Of a DNA stretch of 64,000 bases, positions 1-8,613 are shown piece by piece. The position numbers and the translations under genes were made by a program. The notes beneath the pieces are model-generated. The model was not told the origin of the DNA and did no database searches. It was given only the letters and a program-made list of their open reading frames with translations. Origin of the DNA: Synergistaceae bacterium (GTDB taxonomy: Bacteria > Synergistota > Synergistia > Synergistales > Aminobacteriaceae); NCBI GenBank assembly GCA_018436725.1, contig JAHDKT010000029.1:1-64000 (forward strand), in the 5' to 3' direction. Every line of letters begins with the position of its first letter. Within the stretch, counting starts at the first letter, position 1.

Positions 1-49
1 AACCTTGCCAAGGTTGGGGTCGCGGGTTCAAATCCCGTCTTCCGCTCCA
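1..49 (+). tRNA. tRNA-Gly (GCC), 3' part only
   Basis: The window opens inside this gene. The anticodon arm with GCC, the T arm (GGTTCAAATCC) and the acceptor end with an encoded CCA are visible; the 5' half lies upstream. It is the first of three closely spaced tRNAs that probably share a transcript. Confidence 0.9.
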
Positions 50-65
50 TTTTTAAAGGATATGC

Positions 66-139
66 GGCGGCATAGCCAAGTGGTAAGGCAGAGGACTGCA
101 AATCCTTTATCCCCAGTTCGAATCTGGGTGCCGCCTCCA
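66..139 (+). tRNA. tRNA-Cys (GCA)
   Basis: A seven-base acceptor stem (GGCGGCA with TGCCGCC), an anticodon loop reading CTGCAAA (anticodon GCA), a T arm with GTTCGAATC and an encoded CCA end are all present. It lies 16 bases after tRNA-Gly. Confidence 0.96.
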
Positions 140-154
140 AAGTTTTCTTTAAAT

Positions 155-230
155 TCCTCGGTAGCTCAATCGGCAGAGCGGGTGGCTGTTAACCACTAGG
201 TTCGAGGTTCGAGTCCTCGCCGAGGAGCCA
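155..230 (+). tRNA. tRNA-Asn (GTT)
   Basis: The acceptor stem pairs TCCTCGG with CCGAGGA, the anticodon loop reads CTGTTAA (anticodon GTT), and the gene encodes CCA. It is the last gene of the cluster and is followed by a terminator. Confidence 0.96.
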
Positions 231-240
231 GAAAGTTTCC

Positions 241-278
241 AGGCCGTTCTGGATTTTTCCGGAAGGCCTTTTTCTTTT
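241..278 (+). terminator. Terminator of the first tRNA cluster
   Basis: AGGCC pairs with GGCCT around a further imperfect TTCTGG/CCGGAA stem, followed by a T-rich stretch. It starts 10 bases after tRNA-Asn. Confidence 0.7.
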
Positions 279-381
279 GTGTCTTACCGCGCGTGTACTT
301 CTTCGAAAAATGCGACTCCGATACTTTTTTCGGCGCGTTGTGTGCATCGGAATACACTTTATTTAGAAACGAGGTGGATAT

Positions 382-546
382 ATGTTTAAAAAGCTAGTGT
401 ATATGGCCGGGAAACCTTTCTGGCTTCTGCCCGAGGGCAGTCTGCTCGACGTCGAACAGCGTAACGGCCGTATTGTCGATCCGGTTGTTTTCCGCAAGAA
501 GAACGACGCCAGAAGCAACGAGAACACCCATTTGAGTATGAATTAG
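382..546 (+). CDS. Small orphan protein, 54 aa, unknown function
   Basis: The ATG lies 5 bases after a strong ribosome site (GAGGTGG) and the reading frame runs to TAG. The product begins MFKKLVYMAGKPFWLLPEGS and has a basic, polar C-terminal half; it shows no signal peptide or metal motif. The gene stands alone, with the tRNA terminator upstream and its own perfect hairpin terminator downstream, which supports a real single-gene transcript. I do not recognise the family. The first 25 residues look like a small folded motif (hydrophobic residues followed by PEGS), but no function can be assigned. Confidence 0.6.
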   Translation: MFKKLVYMAGKPFWLLPEGSLLDVEQRNGRIVDPVVFRKKNDARSNENTHLSMN

Positions 547-589
547 TCCTTCCTCCAGGAAGCGCACTGAATACATATCGACGAGGAAG

Positions 590-615
590 GCTCCGGAAAT
601 CCGGAGCTTTTTTTT
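590..615 (+). terminator. Strong intrinsic terminator
   Basis: A perfect 8-bp stem (GCTCCGGA/TCCGGAGC) with a two-base loop and eight T residues ends the small gene at 382-546. Confidence 0.88.
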
Positions 616-1050
616 GTACTCCCGAAAGAAGTGCCCGTTCCTCATTTCTTAGTCAGACTTTTTCCGCCTCCGCGAGTACTCGCTTTGACCGTATTTACTC
701 CGAAATCATGATAGAATACCCAACTGATACCGGTGTTTTCGTGTCTCATGATAGGGCGCTGAAAATCCGTAACTACCGAGAGCGACTCTGTGGATAAGTC
801 GCGGCCGGGACAACCCCGTAACAAAGACAGTACGAATCGTCTCCGCGCTCTTCTTCACTCGCCGGGGTGGAAATGACGAAACCCGTTCGCTGTGTAATGA
901 CGCGATCAAGGCGTGGCAAATCGAGCGGAGCACTCAACGAGTGGAAAGAGCCCCGCAACGCTTGTGTTCCTCGACTATATCGCAAATCGCCGAGATGCAA
1001 CACGCCTTCGGTCTTGAAAAAGAAAGCAATGGCCTTCGGGAGGGAACATC
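616..1050. other. Long leader/intergenic region before the diguanylate cyclase
   Basis: About 435 bases without a convincing gene on either strand. Open frames here have no ribosome site and read as arginine- and serine-rich noise. TTGACC at 685-690 and TAGAAT at 712-717 resemble promoter hexamers, but their 21-base spacing is too long for confidence. If transcription starts there, the mRNA would have a leader of more than 300 nt. I looked for cyclic-di-GMP riboswitch cores and saw none. Confidence 0.4.
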
Positions 1051-1974
1051 GTGAAGATACTGATAGCAGAAGACGACCTGACATCGCGAAAGATTCTCGC
1101 AGGCGTGCTCCGCAAGATCGGCCACGAGGTGCTGGAGACGGTGGACGGACTTGCCGCATGGACGGAACTGCAAAAAGAAGGCGCTCCCAAGCTGGCCATC
1201 CTCGACTGGATGATGCCGGGAATGGAGGGGTTGGACGTGGTGCGAAAGGTCCGTTCTCTGGATCTGGAGAAGCCGCCGTATATCATCATGCTCACTACGA
1301 GGGGAGAGAAGGCGGACGTGATCGCGGGGCTCGATGCCGGAGCGAACGACTACCTTTCGAAGCCGTTCGACACGGGAGAGCTTCAGGCGCGCGTCGAGGT
1401 GGGGCGTCGCATGATGGAGTTGCAGGACGCCCTCGTCGAAAGCCGGAAAGCGCTGGCTTACGAAGCGTCTCACGATCCGTTGACGAAGCTATCGAATCGG
1501 CGGGCGATCCTGGAGTATCTCGAGCACGAGATCTCCTGCGCGAAACGGTCCGGCGACATCGTTACAGCGGGTATGTGCGACATCGATCATTTCAAAAAGG
1601 TGAACGACACCCTGGGACACCAGACGGGGGACGACGTCCTCTGCGAACTGGCCTACCTGCTGCGCGACCACGCCGAGACGAGGGGGCGGGCCGGGCGCAT
1701 GGGAGGAGAAGAGTTTTTGCACATCCTGCGGCTGCCGCCGGAAAGCGACTTCATGGCGGAGTACGCGGCGCTGTGCTCCCGTATTGCTGCGACCTCATTG
1801 AAGACTCGTTCCGGCGATATTCTCGTTACTGTGAGCATCGGTGTTTCGCGCGCAGGCGAGGGGAGTTCCGTGGACGGGATGCTGGGGCTTGCGGACGCGG
1901 CCCTGTATCGAGCGAAAGCGCTCGGGCGCAATATGGCGCTCTATGCCGACAACAGAACGGAGAATGCGAACTGA
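1051..1974 (+). CDS. Response regulator with GGDEF diguanylate cyclase domain
   Basis: Cytosolic two-domain signalling protein of 307 aa that should make cyclic di-GMP from two GTP when phosphorylated. Residues 1-120 form a receiver domain with the acidic pair at 7-9, phosphoacceptor Asp52 in LDWMMPG and Lys104 in SKPFD. A short linker leads to a GGDEF domain with the metal-site CDIDHFKKVND near 176 and an intact GGEEF active site at 218-222. The RxxD inhibitory site expected just before GGEEF is absent, so product inhibition there is unlikely. The start is GTG after GGGAGGG. No histidine kinase is adjacent, so the partner is encoded elsewhere. Confidence 0.93.
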   Translation: MKILIAEDDLTSRKILAGVLRKIGHEVLETVDGLAAWTELQKEGAPKLAILDWMMPGMEGLDVVRKVRSLDLEKPPYIIMLTTRGEKADVIAGLDAGANDYLSKPFDTGELQARVEVGRRMMELQDALVESRKALAYEASHDPLTKLSNRRAILEYLEHEISCAKRSGDIVTAGMCDIDHFKKVNDTLGHQTGDDVLCELAYLLRDHAETRGRAGRMGGEEFLHILRLPPESDFMAEYAALCSRIAATSLKTRSGDILVTVSIGVSRAGEGSSVDGMLGLADAALYRAKALGRNMALYADNRTENAN

Positions 1975-2073
1975 CCTGCGCCTAAGGTTCCGCTCGCTTC
2001 CAAGATGTTCTTGCGAGGGAATGCCCGGTGTCCGCAGGGTGTTCCCTCTTTGTTTTTGCCTCGTTGCACGATC

Positions 2074-2112
2074 TTGACCTCCCGTCAGGCCGGTAGTATA
2101 CTGCAACATACC
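2074..2112 (+). promoter_or_regulatory. Sigma-70 promoter and possible operator for the efflux operon
   Basis: TTGACC at 2074-2079 and TATACT at 2097-2102 are separated by exactly 17 bases, just upstream of the TetR gene. An imperfect palindrome (GGTAGTAT/AACATACC, 2092-2112) overlaps the -10 box and is where a self-repressing TetR protein could bind. The promoter is seen directly; the operator role is inferred. Confidence 0.7.
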
Positions 2113-2133
2113 GAACGGTCGGGAGGTGGTTTT

Positions 2134-2742
2134 GTGGCGGAGGATTCACGGAATGCGCGAAAGACCATTCTCGACGCCGCAAGGGAAGGTTTTGCCCTTA
2201 AGGGGTACTATGGAACGAGCATGGACTTCATCGTGAAAAAAACAGGTTTGAGCAAAGGAGCTATCTACTGGTACTTCCCCGGGAAGTGGGAGATGTACAC
2301 GGCGGTTCTCTCGGAAGAATCGGAGAGGATCAAAGGAATCGTCCTCGCTGCGGAAACCACTCCGGCGCTTCCGCAGCCGACGGAGTTTTTCATGACGAGA
2401 GGAGAGCGTATTATCGATATGTTGGCCGACGACCCGCTCTGCCGCCTTCTTTTCGTGCACCTCATGCTGGAAGCGATGCGCGGGAGAGAGGAGATGATCG
2501 ATTTCGTCACGTCGTTGCGGGGCTCCATCACCGAGGATGTGCTCGCCGTCTTCGAACGGCTTTTTCCAGGAAATTCTCTTCAAATTCACGCTCTTTCACA
2601 TCGGGATCTGGTGAGCATGTTCGTGAGTATTCTCCACGGACTGATATTGAACCTTGAACTGACCGTGAGCAGGGAAGATGCTAAGAAGAGCTGGCGTTTT
2701 CTTGTCGGGAGCATTTGGGGAGGGATCCCTCATGAATCGTAG
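2134..2742 (+). CDS. TetR-family transcriptional repressor of the efflux operon
   Basis: DNA-binding protein of 202 aa. The N-terminal helix-turn-helix (residues about 10-55) carries the family signature, GYYGTSMDF followed by KKTGLSKGAIYWYF. The helical C-terminal part would bind a drug or metabolite and form the dimer. GTG at 2134 is chosen because it follows GGGAGGTGG; the frame is open further upstream, but those residues lack a ribosome site and sit before the promoter. The gene overlaps the outer-membrane channel gene by 11 bases and heads the four-gene export operon, so it most likely represses its own transcript until inducer binds. Confidence 0.9.
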   Translation: MAEDSRNARKTILDAAREGFALKGYYGTSMDFIVKKTGLSKGAIYWYFPGKWEMYTAVLSEESERIKGIVLAAETTPALPQPTEFFMTRGERIIDMLADDPLCRLLFVHLMLEAMRGREEMIDFVTSLRGSITEDVLAVFERLFPGNSLQIHALSHRDLVSMFVSILHGLILNLELTVSREDAKKSWRFLVGSIWGGIPHES

Positions 2743-4069
2743 ACTGTCGATTCCAATGCTTTTCGCTCTCGCTTTCGGGGCGATTTTTCTCGGATGTTCC
2801 GCATGGGCGTTCGAAAAGCCGTTGCTGACCTTGGAGAAGGCCCTCGAAATGGCGGAGCAAAAGAATCCGGTCATCTCCGCCTCCGGGGAGAGAATCGCGC
2901 AGGCGCGGGCGCGGCTGGATCAAGCTTCGGCAGCGTCGCTCCCGCAGCTTGGAGTGTCGCTCCTCTACCAGGAGGCGCAGAACGAACTTCGGTATCCGGT
3001 GATTCCGGCCGGATACGCAAAGGCCGGCTTCGAGAGCACGTGGAAGGCTGCGCTTACGTTGAACTGGCTGCTGTACAGCGGAGGCGCCGTCCGGTTGAAC
3101 ACGGAATCGAAGCGGGTCGCTCTTTCGGGCGTGGAGGCGCGAGAGCTTCGAACTCGCCAGACGATCGTCTGGGGAGTGACGGGGGCGTGGTACGACCTTC
3201 GGCGCGCCGAGGGAAAACTCTCGGTCGCCGAAGATGTACTGGAGCTGACGAAAGAGCATCTACAGCACGTCGAAGCCCTCTTCAGAAACGGTGTGACGGC
3301 GAAGAACGAAGTGCTCCGCGTGCAGGTTTCCGTCTCGGAGGCGGAATTGAACAGGATACGGGCGGAGAACGCCGTCGCAGTCGGGTGGAAGGCGTTGGAG
3401 AGGGCTGTCGGCGTTCCGCTTTTCGGGAACTTCACTCTTCCCCCCCGCGAAGAGAATCCGCAGGTTGCTCTCGTTCCTCCGGACGCCGTGTCCGTCGGGC
3501 TTGCCCGTCGTCCGGAGATGGAAGCGCTCGGCCTGGCGGCGCGTTCCGCGTCGCTTGCTTCGAAGGCCGCCGAAGCGCAGGGCGGACCGCAAATTGCCCT
3601 CGTAGGGGAAGTCTACGCAGCGGACGAGCGGTTTTTTCCGCAGAAGCAGAACGACTGGAAAGCGACATTGCTCGCTTCATGGAGTTTCTTCGACGGAGGC
3701 GCCTCCTCCGCACGAGCGCGCGAGGCCGGTGCGGCCGCGGAGGAGTTTCTTTTTCAGATGGAGGACATGAAGCGACAGATCGAACTCGAGATCTCCGTCG
3801 CCCGGCTGAACTGCGAATCGTCGCAGCAGCGGATCGTCGCGGGACGGGCGATGGTGGAGAGCGCCGAGGAGGACTATCGAATGGCGCTTCGCCGGTACAC
3901 GGCGCAGGTGGGGACGAATATCGACGTCCTCGATGCGCGCGTCGCTCTCTCCAATGCGCGCAACCAGCTTGTGGAGAGCGTCTACGACGCGCTCAAGGCG
4001 AGAACTGAGATGGAGTTCGCGATGGGAACCATCGGAAGCGGCAAGGCGACGGAGGAACAACGGAAATGA
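2732..4069 (+). CDS. TolC-family outer-membrane efflux channel
   Basis: Protein of 445 aa with an N-terminal signal peptide ending near AWA at about residue 25, then two tandem helical repeats of the OEP type (each with long alpha-helices, e.g. LTLEKALEMAEQKNP and later ARRPEMEALGLAARSA). The family forms a trimeric barrel and periplasmic tunnel that takes substrate from RND pumps out of the cell. ATG at 2732 follows GGGAGGG; an upstream in-frame start would place extra residues before the signal peptide. It overlaps the next gene by 4 bases (ATGA), indicating translational coupling to the adaptor. Confidence 0.92.
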   Translation: MNRRLSIPMLFALAFGAIFLGCSAWAFEKPLLTLEKALEMAEQKNPVISASGERIAQARARLDQASAASLPQLGVSLLYQEAQNELRYPVIPAGYAKAGFESTWKAALTLNWLLYSGGAVRLNTESKRVALSGVEARELRTRQTIVWGVTGAWYDLRRAEGKLSVAEDVLELTKEHLQHVEALFRNGVTAKNEVLRVQVSVSEAELNRIRAENAVAVGWKALERAVGVPLFGNFTLPPREENPQVALVPPDAVSVGLARRPEMEALGLAARSASLASKAAEAQGGPQIALVGEVYAADERFFPQKQNDWKATLLASWSFFDGGASSARAREAGAAAEEFLFQMEDMKRQIELEISVARLNCESSQQRIVAGRAMVESAEEDYRMALRRYTAQVGTNIDVLDARVALSNARNQLVESVYDALKARTEMEFAMGTIGSGKATEEQRK

Positions 4070-5154
4070 AAAAGTATGCGATGTTCTTGCTCTTTTTCGC
4101 GGTCTTCGGCGGCCTGATTCTCTACAGGAGGCATGAGATCGCCTCCACAAGGGCGGAGGTTCCAGAAGCGGAGGCGCTCCCCGTGCGGACGGTCTCTCTT
4201 CTTCCGATGCTTTTCGAGGAGATCGTTTCCTTCGCGGCGAACGTCGAGCCTGAGGAGACTGCGGCTGTCGTAAGCAAAGTACCCGGGCGGACTGTCCTTC
4301 GTGTGTATGTGAACGAGGGAGATGCCGTCAAGCGGGGGCACAAGCTCGCCGAGGTCGACGACAGCCTTCTTCGTCAGCAGATCGCGCAGGCCGAAGCCGC
4401 CCTTGGAAAGGCGCGCACGTATGCGGCGACGATAGGGAGCGATTTCAAGAGAATAAAGGCTCTTTTCGAGGAGAACGTCGTCAGCCGTCAGCAGTACGAA
4501 AGAATGGACGGGGAGTTCAAAATCGCCGGCCGTCAGATGGAGGAGGCCAGAGCCGCGCTGAATCAGCTGCGCATCATGCTTGGCTACCATACGCTGGAGG
4601 CCCCGGTGGACGGTGTCGTCCTCGCGCGGAATGTCGACCCCGGAGACACCGTTTCGCAGTCTCCCGCGTTCATCATTTCCCGCCAGGAGAATGTCACAGT
4701 ATCCGGAGGCGTTCCGGAACGATTCTACCCTTCGGTACGGAGAGGGCAGAAGGTGTCCGTCGCTCTTGACGCCTTCCCCGGAGAAAGTTTTGAAGGAGCC
4801 GTGGCGCGTATCGCTCCCGTACTTGACCCCGCGACGCGCACAGGAAAGGTCGAGGTGCTGCTCCCTTCCGGCGGCCGTATCCGCCCCGGCATGTTCGCTC
4901 GCGTCGCCATCCGCCTGGGAGAGCGAAACGGAGTCGCGCTGCCGCTCGAAGCGATCGGACGGCTCTCCGGCTCGGGGGAGAGCATGTGTTTCGTCGTCTC
5001 CTCGGACGTCGCGCTGCTGCGGAAAATAGTCACCGGGGCCGAGAAGGACGGGTACGTCGAGATCGTCGGCGGCCTCGACGAGGGCGAAGAAGTAGTCGCC
5101 ACGCGTTCGGAGAGGGTTCGCGACGGTGTGCGGGTGAAGGTGACGAGCCGATGA
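4066..5154 (+). CDS. RND efflux periplasmic adaptor (HlyD/MFP family)
   Basis: Membrane-fusion protein of 362 aa linking the inner-membrane pump to the TolC channel. One hydrophobic N-terminal segment (residues 4-21) anchors or exports it. A lipoyl-like half-motif (VPGRTVLRVYVNEGDAVKRG) is followed by a coiled-coil hairpin around 100-170, the second lipoyl half (LEAPVDGVVLARNVDPGD), and beta-barrel and membrane-proximal domains. It overlaps both neighbours by 4 bases. The set of regulator, channel, adaptor and pump is a complete tripartite exporter. Confidence 0.93.
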   Translation: MKKYAMFLLFFAVFGGLILYRRHEIASTRAEVPEAEALPVRTVSLLPMLFEEIVSFAANVEPEETAAVVSKVPGRTVLRVYVNEGDAVKRGHKLAEVDDSLLRQQIAQAEAALGKARTYAATIGSDFKRIKALFEENVVSRQQYERMDGEFKIAGRQMEEARAALNQLRIMLGYHTLEAPVDGVVLARNVDPGDTVSQSPAFIISRQENVTVSGGVPERFYPSVRRGQKVSVALDAFPGESFEGAVARIAPVLDPATRTGKVEVLLPSGGRIRPGMFARVAIRLGERNGVALPLEAIGRLSGSGESMCFVVSSDVALLRKIVTGAEKDGYVEIVGGLDEGEEVVATRSERVRDGVRVKVTSR

Positions 5155-8100
5155 ACCTTCCGGAGCTTTCCGTCAAGCGGAGAACGGCGATGCTGATGGT
5201 ATTTCTCGCGGCGATTTTGCTGGGCGGCATCGTCTTCATGGGGTTGAAGCTCGACCTGCTCCCCAAAATCGAGCCTCCGGTGGTGAATATTTTAACCGCA
5301 TGGCCGGGCGCCTCGGCGGGAGACGTGGAACAGAGCGTTTCGAAGAGGCTGGAGGATTCGCTCTCTCTTATCGAAGGCGTTGACAAGATCTTCTCCAAGT
5401 CGATGGACAACATCTCGGTGGTGACCGTCCAGTTCAAATGGGGGGAGGATCTCGACGTGAAGATGGGAGATATCCGAGACTCGGTGAACTTCGCGAAGCG
5501 CGATCTCCCGTCCGACGCCGAAGAACCGATTTTGCTGCGGATCACCTCGGGGACGATTCCCTTTCTCACGCTCTCGCTCACAGCGAAGCGCTCTTTCGAA
5601 GGACTGCATCGCTTCGCGGAGCGCGTGGTCGTCGAGAATATCTCCCGCATCCCCGGAGTGGGGCAGGTGCTTGTCTACGGAGGCGACCAGCGGGAGATTC
5701 AGATCCGCCTCGACGCGGAGAAGCTGGAGGCCTTCGGCATACCGGCCGCCTCCATCGTCGCGGCCGTCGAGAGGGAGAACCTCGACATTCCCGCCGGTTC
5801 GCTGAAAGAGGGGGGCACGGAGTACTACATCCGGGTTCCCGGCCGCTTCACATCGGTCGGCGAGATCGCCAGGACCGTTATCGGCGCGTCGGGAGGATCG
5901 CTCGTCCATCTTGAAGACGCGGCGGAAGTGGTCGATACCTACAGGGATCCCGATATCCAAGGGTATCATTTCGACGAACGGGCGGTTATCATGGCGGTCC
6001 TCAAGACAAGCGACGCGAACACCGTCGAGGTGAGCAGGGCCGTGCTCGCCAAGCTGCGGGAGCTGAAGGAACATGAGTTTCCGGCGGATGTGGACTATCA
6101 CATCGGCATGAACACTTCGGAGTTCATCCTGAACTCCATCAACAACCTGACGCGCTCGCTGCTCGCGGGTATCGTGCTCGTCATCGCCGTGACATGGATC
6201 TTTCTGAAGCGTTTTTCCGCTTCGCTCATCGTCTGCGGCGCCATTCCCTTTTCGCTTGTCATCACTTTTATCCTGATGGGGGAACTGGGCTACACGATCA
6301 ATATCTTCACGCTCTCCGCGCTCGCCATGGCCAGCGGCATGGTCGTGGACAACTGCATCGTGGCCACCGACCAGATCGTCTACCACTTGGAGAAAGGAGC
6401 GAGAAAGAACGTCGCGAGCATCGTTGGAACCGGCGAGGTACAGTCCGCGATGATCGCCTCCACGCTCACGACCGTCGTGGTGCTGCTTCCTCTCGCCTTC
6501 ATCCGCGGGCTCGTCGGCGTCTTCTTCTCGTCGCTGACGGTCGTCATGGTGGCCGCCGTCGCCGCCTCTCTCTTCGTCAGCCTCTCCTTCATTCCGATGA
6601 TGGCGAGCGCCTTTTTCCGCCGTGAAGAGGATCGCCTGTTCATCCATCGCTTCTCGGACAAAATCATCGGCCGGTTGGAGGGAGGGTATGAGGAGCTTCT
6701 TGAATGGAGCCTCTCGAATCGAAAAAAAGTGCTCTTCACCGCGGTAGCGCTGCTTGCGTTCACGGTGATAGGGTTCCGCTTCATAGGTACGGAACTCTCT
6801 CCCGAACCGGACACGGGAGAGATCACGATCACCGTGACGCTGCCCGAAGGGACGAGGATCGACGAGACCGACGCTCTCGTGCTGCGTACCATAGAGCATG
6901 CGCGAAAGACAGTCCCCGAGGCCGTCAACGTCTACGGTTACGACGGCCGGGATGAAAAGGGGTTTACCGCCGCAGTAGGGCAGCAGGCCGGACCGAACAT
7001 CGGCAACGTCGGGCTGAAACTCGTCGACAAGGGGAGCAGAAAACGAAGCGCGTTCGAAATAGGAGAGGAACTGCGCGGTTGGCTGCGAGCGCAGCCGGGC
7101 ATAGAAAAGATGAACGTGCTGGTTTCTTCGCCCATCAAGGCGATGTTTCTGGGGTCGAAACCGCTGAACATCGAGGTCTACGGGGACGACCTGCATCAGG
7201 TGGTCTCCGTCGCCGAGGAGATGCAGCGGATCGTAGGCTCCATTCCGGGAACGGTCGACGTCAGCCTCAGCCAGAAGCAGAGCAGGCCCGAGATACGTGT
7301 GAACGTGGACCGTGAGAAGGCCGCCATGCTCGGCGTCAGCACGGCGTCTGTTGCCGGGACGCTCCGGACGTACTTTTACGGGCACGAGACGACGGAAAAG
7401 TTCTGGGAGGGAGAGGACGACTACCCCATCAGGTTCCGCCTCAAGGAGGAGCAGCGCAACTCGCGGAGCATCTTCGAGCGTCTGATGGTTCCTTCGGCGA
7501 CGGGAAAACTGACCCGCCTCTCCACCGTTGCGGCGTTCGAGGATACGATGGGGCCTCCGGAGATACAGAGGAAGAACAAACAGCGCTATGTCACCGTGGA
7601 GGCTAACATCCATGGACGCTCTCTCGGAGAGATCACCGCGGATGCCCGAAAGCTCGTGGAAACCCTCGAAATCCCGCAGGGAGTCGCCATCGAATTCGGA
7701 GGGCAGATCCGCGAACAGGCGGAAGCCTTCCAGCAGATGGCGCTGCTCGTCCTCCTCGGCGTTCTGCTTGTGTACATGGTCATGGCGGGGCAGTACGAGG
7801 CGTATCTCGACCCCTTCGTCATCATGTTCAGCATACCGTTCGCTCTGACGGGAGTGGTCTTCGCCTTTCTTCTTACGGGGCTCTACATCTCGTTGCAGGC
7901 GATGCTGGGAGTCGTCATGCTCGTCGGTATCGTGGTAAACAACGCCATCGTCCTCGTCGACTACGTGAATCTGCTGCGAGCGAGAGGAACTCCGTTGCGG
8001 AGAGCGCTGGTCGAATCCGGAGGACGTCGCCTCCGTCCCGTCCTCATGACCACGCTCACCACCTTCTTCGGCATGCTGCCGATGGCCGTGAGCAACGCTA

Positions 8101-8258
8101 TCGGTTCCGAAGTCTGGAAACCGCTCGCCGTCTCGGTCATGGGGGGGCTTGCGTTCTCCACACTGATCACCCTGGTGCTGGTCCCTGTCATGTACAGCTT
8201 CTTCGAGGAGAACGTACGAAGGAGAGGACGCTTCGCGGAGGCGGTGAGAGAAGGATGA
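5151..8258 (+). CDS. RND-family efflux pump, inner-membrane subunit
   Basis: Proton-driven transporter of 1035 aa, the normal length for the AcrB/CusA/SwrC superfamily. It begins with a membrane helix (AMLMVFLAAILLGGIVFMG), then a large periplasmic loop, a bundle of membrane helices near 340-540, a second loop and a second bundle near 860-1020. The TM4 signature reads GMVVDNCIVATD, with a single Asp where AcrB has two, as in several heavy-metal or lipid-type branches. Substrate cannot be read from sequence. ATG overlaps the adaptor stop (ATGA). Confidence 0.94.
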   Translation: MNLPELSVKRRTAMLMVFLAAILLGGIVFMGLKLDLLPKIEPPVVNILTAWPGASAGDVEQSVSKRLEDSLSLIEGVDKIFSKSMDNISVVTVQFKWGEDLDVKMGDIRDSVNFAKRDLPSDAEEPILLRITSGTIPFLTLSLTAKRSFEGLHRFAERVVVENISRIPGVGQVLVYGGDQREIQIRLDAEKLEAFGIPAASIVAAVERENLDIPAGSLKEGGTEYYIRVPGRFTSVGEIARTVIGASGGSLVHLEDAAEVVDTYRDPDIQGYHFDERAVIMAVLKTSDANTVEVSRAVLAKLRELKEHEFPADVDYHIGMNTSEFILNSINNLTRSLLAGIVLVIAVTWIFLKRFSASLIVCGAIPFSLVITFILMGELGYTINIFTLSALAMASGMVVDNCIVATDQIVYHLEKGARKNVASIVGTGEVQSAMIASTLTTVVVLLPLAFIRGLVGVFFSSLTVVMVAAVAASLFVSLSFIPMMASAFFRREEDRLFIHRFSDKIIGRLEGGYEELLEWSLSNRKKVLFTAVALLAFTVIGFRFIGTELSPEPDTGEITITVTLPEGTRIDETDALVLRTIEHARKTVPEAVNVYGYDGRDEKGFTAAVGQQAGPNIGNVGLKLVDKGSRKRSAFEIGEELRGWLRAQPGIEKMNVLVSSPIKAMFLGSKPLNIEVYGDDLHQVVSVAEEMQRIVGSIPGTVDVSLSQKQSRPEIRVNVDREKAAMLGVSTASVAGTLRTYFYGHETTEKFWEGEDDYPIRFRLKEEQRNSRSIFERLMVPSATGKLTRLSTVAAFEDTMGPPEIQRKNKQRYVTVEANIHGRSLGEITADARKLVETLEIPQGVAIEFGGQIREQAEAFQQMALLVLLGVLLVYMVMAGQYEAYLDPFVIMFSIPFALTGVVFAFLLTGLYISLQAMLGVVMLVGIVVNNAIVLVDYVNLLRARGTPLRRALVESGGRRLRPVLMTTLTTFFGMLPMAVSNAIGSEVWKPLAVSVMGGLAFSTLITLVLVPVMYSFFEENVRRRGRFAEAVREG

Positions 8259-8554
8259 AAATGGTGTGGCTGCATTGCAGCGAAACGCTGGCCGCGGAGG
8301 TCGCCGAGATACTCGACGCTGCCGGCATAGAGTTCTACAGCGTGTGGCGGAACGTTCTCGGGAAGGACAACCGGGGAACCCGGACACGCTGGGACGACGC
8401 CGTGTTTCCCGGGAAGAACTGGGCGATTCAGTTTTTGTGCCCTGGCGAAGCCGTCGACGCATTAAAGCGGCGGTTCGATGCGCTGGCGGAGGATCCGTAC
8501 GTGAAGGAGTCCGGAATCGTCGTCTACGCCGCCGAGGCGGAGAGGGTTTATTGA
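8255..8554 (+). CDS. Small PII-like transporter-associated protein
   Basis: Cytosolic protein of 99 aa with a ferredoxin-like/PII-type pattern: short beta strands at both ends (MKMVWLHCSE; SGIVVYAAE) around helices and a GTRTRWDDAVFPGKNWAIQF segment. It resembles small proteins annotated as transporter-associated (PG0541-like) that follow RND genes in Bacteroidota and Synergistota. It overlaps the pump gene by 4 bases, so it is made with the pump; a regulatory role on the exporter is inferred, not shown. Confidence 0.7.
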   Translation: MKMVWLHCSETLAAEVAEILDAAGIEFYSVWRNVLGKDNRGTRTRWDDAVFPGKNWAIQFLCPGEAVDALKRRFDALAEDPYVKESGIVVYAAEAERVY

Positions 8555-8613
8555 AGAGGTGAGCCGCGGGGCGCTTGGTGTAGAATGAAAGGGATTCCGA
8601 AAGGAGGATGCCC

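Noticed and set aside
616-1050. Possible cyclic-di-GMP riboswitch before the diguanylate cyclase
   Set aside because: The conserved GEMM core and tetraloop-receptor pattern are not visible.
867-1985. Rightward 372-codon frame over the diguanylate cyclase
   Set aside because: Shadow frame; the 1051 frame contains intact receiver and GGDEF motifs.
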